From NCBI GenBank assembly GCA_030686995.1, contig CM060697.1, forward strand, positions 105,399,272 through 105,463,271: a DNA stretch of 64,000 nt, given 5' to 3'. This DNA is from Artemisia argyi (Eukaryota > Streptophyta > Magnoliopsida > Asterales > Asteraceae). The notes below the pieces were generated by a model, which searched no databases, had not been told where the DNA came from, and worked only from the letters and a program-made list of their open reading frames with translations. Shown piece after piece: positions 56,545 through 64,000 of the stretch. A program made the translations under genes and the position numbers. Position 1 is the first letter of the stretch; the number at the start of each line of letters is the position of its first letter.

Positions 56545-58116
56545 GACCTACCCACTAAAAAATGAAAACCAAAACAAGTTTCTGATGTAACGTTACACTT
56601 ACTTTTCTTTTATCATAATAGTTCGAATTCGACAGCAACAATACTAAACCAGCACCAGCAATGCCGATCTTCTCCAACGCTACTACATGAATTGGCTATT
56701 CCAAACACCCAAAATCAAAACTGGTATGTATCATCCTTTAAGGGACGTTTTGATTACGTTATTTTTTGGGCTTATGAGCTTATCTAAAATTGAAAAACTC
56801 ATAAGCTCATTTATTGGAGCTTATAAGCTTATAACCTCGACTTGATAAGGTGGTAACCCACAAAAATGGGCAACAGAGCTTTTTCAAATTTGAATAAACT
56901 GATACGTCTCAAAACTAATCTAATCCAGCTCACATTTAGTATAATATATCATCCAATTATGTTGATACTAACGTTTTCCGATCTCATACTTGGTCACTGT
57001 TCCTTACTGTTCTTTAATTATTTGTTTGCCGATTTCATTAACTGTAGAAATGTTGTTAGGTGCATGACATATTTAAATCACAGTTTTTTAATTTTTTTGA
57101 GGTTTCATTATATTGTGATTCGCTTTTGATCTGATGAATAAAATATGCGTTTTCCAAAACGTCAAGTCTAACAACATCGGCCATAAAAAAAAAGCATCGA
57201 AAAAACCCACTGCAAATGAGAAGGGTTAAGGAGAAGGGGCAAACTATTGAATTGGCAACCTAAAATTACCCATATTGCTTCTAATAAGCCCTTCAATGTA
57301 TCTTATTTCTTTTATGTATTTTGCAGGCAAACGATGTGGTGTTTTGTGGAACAATTGTAATGTTTGTGGCTCACTTTCTCATTTTGTCTGAACATTGGGG
57401 TAATTTGACTGATCTTATTTTTAGTACTGTACTTTTTCTCCTTCCAGATGTAACTATAACATTGTACACAGATAACTAATAATATATACTACCACATGTA
57501 CAGCGCTGACACACCACCCGTATCAAGAGAACTAGATCTTCTTCATTGGCGAAAGTATAAGGTATTTTATAAGCTTATTTTGTAACCATTAAACTATCTT
57601 CTTCATTGGCAAAAGTATAAGGTATTTTATAAGCTTATTTTGTAACCGTTAAACTTTTTTTTCCCTCTGGGACTCTGGGCTATAAAGTACGACATTTATA
57701 GGTCTACTGCTACAACCACATTTAGATACAATCATAGTAACTCACCATATATATTCTCGAATAGTGAACACAAAGTTATATTAAAAGGTGTGGTAGGCGG
57801 TGCCTATTAGAGCTTATATTTGGACTTACCAGGTTATTTCATTTGGCTTATATAGCATAAGCCCGTAATTTCCAACTTACATGTTACATGATGCAAAAAA
57901 GACACATTGTGTAAGGGGTCATTTTTGTGCAGTTCCTAAATCATAATGGGTTGGACTAAGTAAACAATTACAGTTAAGTTCGTATTTGAACCGTTATATG
58001 TAAGGGCCCCTTTTTTAAATTAATTGAGTAGCAGACCACTGAAGTCGGAAATTGTAGGTCCGAAGCAGTAGAAAGGATAACGTTGAGCCGACATTGAAAA
58101 TGCAGGTAAATTATAA
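56545..58116. other. No clear gene; decayed unique sequence
   Basis: Possible exon-like stretches (for example 57,327-57,400 after TTTTGCAG) have no recognisable product. AGCTTATAAGCTTATAA-type motifs near 56,770-56,840 suggest an old MITE. This may be flank of the TBL gene relic that follows. Confidence 0.35.
57541..57660. repeat. 60 bp tandem duplication
   Basis: Two adjacent 60 bp units both start CTTCATTGGC at 57541 and 57601. They are nearly identical, with a few differences (GCGAAAG/GCAAAAG, ACCATT/ACCGTT and the last few bases). Confidence 0.92.
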
Positions 58117-58248
58117 GGGAGGTGATTTGTACACCACTAAAATTGGTGTGCACACCACTAAATTGTGTTGATAATGCATGTAGTACAACTATATACTTCA
58201 TACTTAGTGGTGTACACACCAATTTTAGTGGTGTACAAATCACCTCTC
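58117..58248. mobile_element. Mutator-like MITE, 132 bp
   Basis: Long inverted repeats start G(G/A)GAGGTGATTTGTACACC and cover about 45 bases per arm. The 9 bp target duplication AAATTATAA is exact (58108-58116 and 58249-58257). Within each arm GTGGTGTACA and TGTACACCAC repeat, giving a strong hairpin. Non-coding. Confidence 0.9.
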
Positions 58249-58655
58249 AAATTATAAATATATCTGTTTGAAAATAGTTACACAGCGGTATGTTTTCTAA
58301 TAGCGTTGTCGTCTTTGATTGTAGTTTCAACTGCAGCAAGCGTTGAAACAAGACCAAGAGCGGTTTCAAAAATCACGCGGATGAGGCAGTACTGCAAAAC
58401 AGAGTTAATAAGCTGCCGGATTTTACAAGTTTATGCAAGGTTTGAATCTTGGAGGCTTAGCATTTCATTGGTATGTAGCCATTATTAATTTGCAGTCAAT
58501 TTCTCATTGGTATATGGAATTTTCAATTAAGTTGTGGTAAAAAAAATTAACTGTCACGTGCTATTTCTAATAGCGTCGTCTTCTATTATTGTAGAGTTTC
58601 ATTTAAGGCTTTTTTTTTTTCTTTTTTTTTTGGTTGCATAATTACTCTCTATTGT

Positions 58656-58775
58656 AAGTTACAAGCATTTAACCCCAAAATGTTTCTTCATTTCACGAGG
58701 AATAAATCAATGGCGTTCATTGGTGATTCAATCTCACGTAATCAGGTGCAGTCGTTGTTCTGCATTCTTTCTCAG
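58656..58775 (+). pseudogene. TBL (trichome birefringence-like) gene exon relic, GDS motif
   Basis: The + strand encodes [20 protein letters not shown], then [16 protein letters not shown], followed by a donor G|GTACGAG at 58775/58776. The GDS box, the preceding FL..RNK and the following RNQ..SL are hallmarks of plant TBL/DUF231 polysaccharide O-acetyltransferases, which act in the Golgi. A possible upstream piece (about 58,380-58,470, reading CRILQVYARFESWRL) resembles the segment before the GDS box but is uncertain. A copia LTR begins 37 bases into the intron, and no DxxH-containing C-terminal exon is seen in the window. It is either a fragment or a gene disrupted by the insertion whose remainder lies beyond the window. 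Confidence 0.65.
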
Positions 58776-58811
58776 GTACGAGTAACTAATGCGACTTGGC
58801 GTAGTAATAGT

Positions 58812-59183
58812 TGTAGAATATCAATCAAGTCACAAACATGATGGTTCTTGTGATTTGTGTGGCGTTAGAAATAAGAGAAAAAGAAGGATGAAAGAACTTG
58901 GAACATTGAGAGAGAAAATGTGATATTAGATTGAGATTAGTGTGAAGGTCCAACCATCTCCACATGCGGAGAGGGGTATTTAAACTAAGCTACAAAGAAA
59001 GTTAAAAACGCCCACACTCGGGCTGTGGATCAGACATACAGTGGGTAAAGACCCGTCCTTCTTCCACGTTGTTACTTAATCTAATACTAGCTAACTAATA
59101 ACTAAACTAACTACGAGCTAACTTAAAGCTATTACAATAATTAGGTGACCGAGACTTTTACAGGAATATTTGTATTCCTAACA
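58812..59183 (-). repeat. Copia element 2: 3' LTR
   Basis: 372 bp from TGTAGAATATC to ATTCCTAACA on the + strand. It is homologous to the element 1 LTR with small indels. The minus-strand PPT (GGGGGAGA) follows at about 59,185-59,194. Confidence 0.9.
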
Positions 59184-59195
59184 ATCTCCCCCTAA

Positions 59196-62016
59196 GCGAG
59201 GTCACATTGGAAGTTAAGCTCTTTGATCTTTAAGCATTCATAAATCTTTGTAGCTCGTAGGTTCTGATTCTTCACTTTTCAGTACACTTTGTACTTCAAG
59301 CAATGAAATTGTTATTTGGATTCCTTTGTGATGTGTAATCTTTGAGCTTTCTTTGAGATCATCAGCCACAATAAATCTCCAAGCTCATCCATAGTAGTAT
59401 CGCCTTCATGTGATGTAGTCACTTTAGGACCGTCATGCTCACACCCTTCTGGATCAGGAGACTTTACATCAAAGTTTGTGGATCAGGAGACTTATCATCA
59501 GAGTTGCGGAAACGTTGTTGGTAGTCCTCAACATTCGTTGTAGTAAGTCTCTCTTCATCATTGATAGTGAGGAGGATGTGTGAGCATGAGGTATGGATTG
59601 ACCCGATTCTGCTGAAAATAGGAGCCATCAACGCCATCTTTATATGTGTCCCTGAAATAAAACAGTTAGCAATAAAGATAGAGAACGAATATGGCTTTGT
59701 CATTCATTCTGCGAGGACAGACTACCTCCGGTTTTGTGAAAACCGACCAGTGATCAGGTAGAGACTCTTTTGAAGAGGACTCTCCTTGACAGGAATTTCC
59801 AGCTTGTAGTAATGAATTTTCCAAAGAATCCACTTTGGAATCTTCATACTAAGCATGTTCTCATACCGGAACGTCTCAAAGTAGACAGCACGATAGAGTG
59901 AATCGGTGAATAAATATTCACGGATTGATGAGAAATTGATTTATAGAAATCACTCGCGTGTCATATGATAAATATTTTTGAGACACGACGAGAGTTTTAA
60001 GCATTGAATCATATTTCCATAAAAAATACTTTTGTTTGAAAGGTTATTCACAATCAATGTGTTCGAAAAATTAGTTTGTGAGCACATTGAAAGGTTTTAG
60101 CAAAAGTATCCGTCAATCCATTTCCTGGAACAAGTTTGATTCAATGTTGAATCACACCATTGTTGCTTTCCAGTTGTCACTTGATCATTAATCCAAGATG
60201 GATCTCACATGTCACCTACCAAGAGCTTGAATGATGTTCGCTCTAGAAGGATTTCCATCTTCATTGTGAATATTTTCATATCACTCGGATGTTCTGGCAA
60301 TACCACAAGGATAATGCGTAGGACTCTAAATATTTTATCTTATTTTCCACATTGTGTGAAACAATAAGCATATTTGGAATGTGTCCTATCGAGATTTATG
60401 GATGATCTCATGGCTCTAGACTCAATAGTGCGTTTTGATCTGCTCCTGGAGACTGGGGAGGCGTCTCCTGTTTTAGGTATCAACATAGCTCACAATGAGC
60501 GGTCGATACATTGCACAGGGTTCCCCGTGAGAATGAAACAAGCTCTTTTAAGAGAACTTGAGTGGTTGGGAAGTTTAGTGCAGTGCGTCACTGGGTCCAT
60601 GACGTCTTGTCTTCAATACCGGTGTTACCTTAGTAACTGCCAGTAGATTATGAATTGAACCCGGTTTCTGCCTTAAGGTTGAATATTTGAAGGGCTATTT
60701 CTTTTCACCCTTTCTCATTTCAATTCTTTTTAATTCTTCAACCTCTTCAGTACTTACCGAGACTTCACCACTAGAACCTTGTTGGGTTAGTTCCAGTCCT
60801 AGCTCTATCTCAGTCCGCACTCTTCCCTTTCTCACTTTACTCCTTTTTCAATCATTCCTAAGGACTTCTAATCTATCTAGAGGATTGTCCCTGGGAAGAT
60901 CCTTCCGGTTCTGGTGGATCATGGGAATTCATACCTAACCTTAACCAACCTTATAACTCAATGCATAAAGATAAATGGTCGGTCTTTGGTATAACTTCCA
61001 CAAACGCCTTTTGCTCCCCCTCAATATGTGCATCAATATTCGAAAGTGTTTAGCACATATGTGGGAGCCTATTTATTGAGTCCAAAAGATCACTTTTGAT
61101 TATCAGATTTCATATTTAAATCACATTCTCTCCCCCGATCAAAAATTTCAAACCAATCGAGATTTTTGATCTCAATTGATTTAAATAATTTAGAAAACTT
61201 TTAGGAGAGAAATGCGGTCAATTTTAATATTTTCTGATAAAATAGGAACCTTTTACTTGCTCCCCCTCAATCTGTGAGGGAGGTTGTTATGTGTCAGATT
61301 TGATGAGTTTACAAAAGATTTGAAGATTTAACGAAAACTCTTTGAAAATATTCTCATTCTGACCCATAACCATCATAAATTGTATTATTGCAAGATTTTG
61401 GTACAAAGTGTGGAGAGTTTTGATGATACATAAAATTTTGAGAAATCACTCTCCCCCTCAATCAATGACGGATGTTAAAGCTTAAATAGATGATGTCATT
61501 GATTGAGAGAAAATTTTTATCAAAATTTTGAGTTCAATTTGATTTTTAATCAAAATCTCATGGTACCACCAAGTTTTGCACAAATACTTTCCGGAAAAAT
61601 CATAGAAGGGAAAGAATTTGGCGATAAAAAGAAGATTTATCTTCTTTATCAAGAAATAATGCACTGGAGCGTACATTAGATCGAGGAAACATGGATATAA
61701 AGTAATCCATGCCCAGGTGAACTTCACCGGGTAAAAGGAACAACCGTCTTTTTTGCGACGTGTTTTCCCCATTTTGAAAAACGGGTTGCTATCTGAAGTA
61801 ATAGCAAACCATCATTTTTGAAGTCCGGGTTCAGCCTGAAATGACTACAAGCCATAGTTTTTGAGAAACGACATGTTTTTGAAAAACAACTTTATTCGGA
61901 AACCGAAAAACTCTTGCTCAAGCATATGTATGATTCCGTGTCATTGTTGAATGACATTTCTAGAAACGTACATAATATTGATTACACAAGAGACATGTCG
62001 TGAGAAGAATATTTTT

Positions 62017-62070
<54 letters not shown>

Positions 62071-62161
62071 GATTTTTCAAATTTTTATGGTTTTTATAGG
62101 TTTTATATTTTTCTATTTTCTTTTTGCTAAATCTTATATACAAAGGATATGTGAAACCAAT
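59196..62161 (-). other. Copia element 2: 3' non-coding region
   Basis: Collinear with 39,092-42,029. It repeats PPT-like CTCCCCCTCAAT (near 61,014, 61,261 and 61,450). A + strand open frame (60,374-60,646) spans a block well conserved in element 1, but that copy has in-frame breaks, so a conserved protein is not supported. Confidence 0.6.
62020..62067. repeat. Poly(T) tract, 48 bases
   Basis: It replaces a short mixed T-rich segment at the matching place in copia element 1 (about 41,920-41,945), so it expanded after the elements diverged. Confidence 0.9.
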
Positions 62162-62164
62162 CCT

Positions 62165-64000
62165 TCAATCATCATTCTCTTCCTGGAGAGACTTAAGAGT
62201 TTCTGGAGTGAGGCTCTTCATCCCAAGGCGTGGGAGTACAAACTGAAACCTTTCCCGAGAAAGAGCCTTTGTGAATATATCAGCCAGCTGAAACTCCATA
62301 CTCACAAAGTAGAGTTCTACTATCCCTTTCTCCACCTGTTCTCCGATGAAGTGATGACGAATGTCTATATGCTTGGCTCTGGAGTGCTGGACATTGTTGC
62401 AACACAGGGCAATGGCACTTTTGTTATCACAATACATTGGGATTTTGTTGAAGTTATACCCATAATCTGATAATTGTGATCTCATCCATAGAATTTGAGC
62501 ACAACACGAGGACATGGCTATGTATTCAGCTTCTGTGGATGATATTGAAGTGCACATCTGCTTTTTGGACGACCAGCTGACAAGTTTCTCACCCAAGAAT
62601 TGAGCACCTCCGGAAGTACTTCTGCGAGTATCTTGACAACCTGCATGATCAGCATCTGAGTAGGCCGTGAGAGCCATTGCATTGTCTTTAGGGTACCAAA
62701 GACCCATATGGATTGTCCCTTGGAGATATCTGAAAACTCTCTTGACAGCCTCCAAGTGATTTTTGGTAGGTTTGGATTGATATCTGGCACACATGCATAC
62801 GGCGAAAAGAAGGTCTGGCCTACTTGCTGTGAGGTACATGAGAGATCCAATCATGCTTCTGTATTTGGTCTGATCAATGGTTACACCAGCTGAGTCATCA
62901 TCGAGTTTGGATCTTTCAACCATGGGTGTATCAACGGTGTCACTTGAATCAAAGCCAAACTTCTTGAGGATGTCACTAGCATACTTGGCTTGATTAATAA
63001 AGATGCCTCTCGGGTTTTGTGAAACTTGTAACCCCAAGAAGAAAGACATTTGTCCCATCATAGACATTTGAAACTGGGAACGATCACATTCCTTGGAATC
63101 AGACGATGCAAAGATGATATCATCAACATAGATTTGAATGTGAAGGAGGTTGTTCCCAGTCTTTCTAGTGAACAAGGTAGGATCAACTACACCCTTGGTA
63201 AATCGATTTGCAAGAAGAAACTTGGAAAATGTGTCGTACCAAGCTCTAGGAGCCTGTTTGAGACCATAGAGTGCCTTCTTTAAGCGATATACATGATTTG
63301 GTCTTTCTGGGTCCACAAATCCTTCAGGTTGAGAAACATAAACCACCTCTTTTAAGTCCCCGTTCAAGAAGGCAATCTTAACATCCATTTGATAAACAAT
63401 CATGTTACTGCTGGCAGCATTGGCAAGAAAGATTCTAATGGCCTCGATACGAGCGACTGGTGCAAATGATTCTTCAAAGTCAATGCCCTCTTGTTAACTG
63501 TTTCCTTTTGCAACTAAACAAGCCTTATTTTTCAACACATCCCCATGCTCATCAAGCTTAACTTTGAATATCCATTTGAGAGCAATGATCATCGCACATT
63601 CAGGTGGTGGTATTAATTCCCATACATCAAGACGATCAAACTCATGGATTTCTTCTTGCATTGCGGTGAACCAAGACACCTTTGTAAGGGCGTCTTTGAA
63701 GTCTTTGGGCTCGACTTTAGATAAGACTGAGCTGAAGAAATACCACAAGGCATCAGTGGCAAGTTGTTGTCTGGTGGATACAGGTCTTGAGGGGTTTCCT
63801 ATGATGTTGTCAATAGGGTGATCGTTTGTCCATTTTCTGAGATGTTCATGAGGTTGAGGATAGTGAACTGATATTGCATTGTTAGAATTTTCTGAAGAAG
63901 ATGCTTCATTGGAGGATTTAGGTGCAAAAACATTTTCAAATGGTTCTTCCTCAGGTGATGCAAAAGGATTGACTTTCCATGTGTTATCAGAAGTAACTCC
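62165..64000 (-). pseudogene. Copia element 2: pol C-terminal part (integrase end, RT, RNase H), one stop
   Basis: One frame from the window edge to the stop at 62,165, interrupted by TAA at 63494-63496. There [11 protein letters not shown] of element 1 reads KGNS-stop-QEGIDF. RT motifs [14 protein letters not shown] and [11 protein letters not shown] are intact, as are RNase H motifs [21 protein letters not shown] and [10 protein letters not shown] short in-frame deletion after KECDR removes about five residues relative to element 1. The 5' part is outside the window. Confidence 0.9.

Larger units (their letters stand above)
58812..64000 (-). mobile_element. Second Ty1/copia element (3' part, runs off window)
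   Basis: Same organisation and family as copia element 1: 3' LTR, PPT, ~3 kb non-coding, then RNase H/RT/end of integrase. The gag half and 5' LTR lie beyond 64,000. By eye it is noticeably diverged from element 1 (many synonymous differences), so it is not a recent daughter copy. Confidence 0.92.

Overview
This is plant nuclear DNA: AT-rich, with spliced genes using GT-AG introns and plant-type LTR retrotransposons, Helitrons and MITEs. The Ty1/copia and Athila-type coding sequences resemble elements I associate with Asteraceae, so a composite such as a Tanacetum or Chrysanthemum relative is my inference; nothing here proves the species. No intact, essential host gene is visible. The only host-gene traces are a small two-exon candidate gene at the left edge and an exon relic of a TBL (trichome birefringence-like, GDS-type) gene near 58.7 kb.

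Layout. 1-1158: two-exon small gene ending at a Helitron 3' terminus. 1.66-2.64 kb: six copies of a ~170 bp tandem repeat in an alternating dimer pattern. 2.99-14.2 kb: a field of non-autonomous elements, many with exact target-site duplications (Tourist/PIF, hAT and Mutator-like MITEs, a SINE, a second Helitron end on the minus strand, a LINE relic, TA microsatellites). About 14.7-26.3 kb: a large Helitron of autonomous type on the + strand, with a multi-exon Rep/helicase gene and a separate RPA-like single-strand-binding gene. It is disabled by frameshifts, nonsense codons and a 788 bp hAT insertion in an RPA exon.

29.1-56.5 kb: an Athila-type Ty3/gypsy derivative on the minus strand, with LTR copies at 29.9-36.0 and 54.0-56.5 kb. 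It keeps decayed gag-protease and post-pol sequence but no reverse transcriptase or integrase. It has been entered by a 3.49 kb solo LTR of another family, by a 42 bp retroposed fragment, and by a 12.6 kb Ty1/copia element (38,729-51,321) with 351 bp LTRs. The copia element is nearly intact: one gag-pol reading frame broken by an 80 bp perfect tandem duplication, two nonsense codons and one frameshift. 58.8-64.0 kb: the 3' part of a second, related copia element, running off the window.

Because the two Athila LTR copies can be compared directly, the order of events can be read: Athila insertion first, then the solo LTR, the 42 bp fragment and the copia element. The Helitron is the most system-like locus. 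Its Rep N-terminal region is built from a run of short exons whose lengths are multiples of three with phase-1 ends, and two of them look like duplicates.
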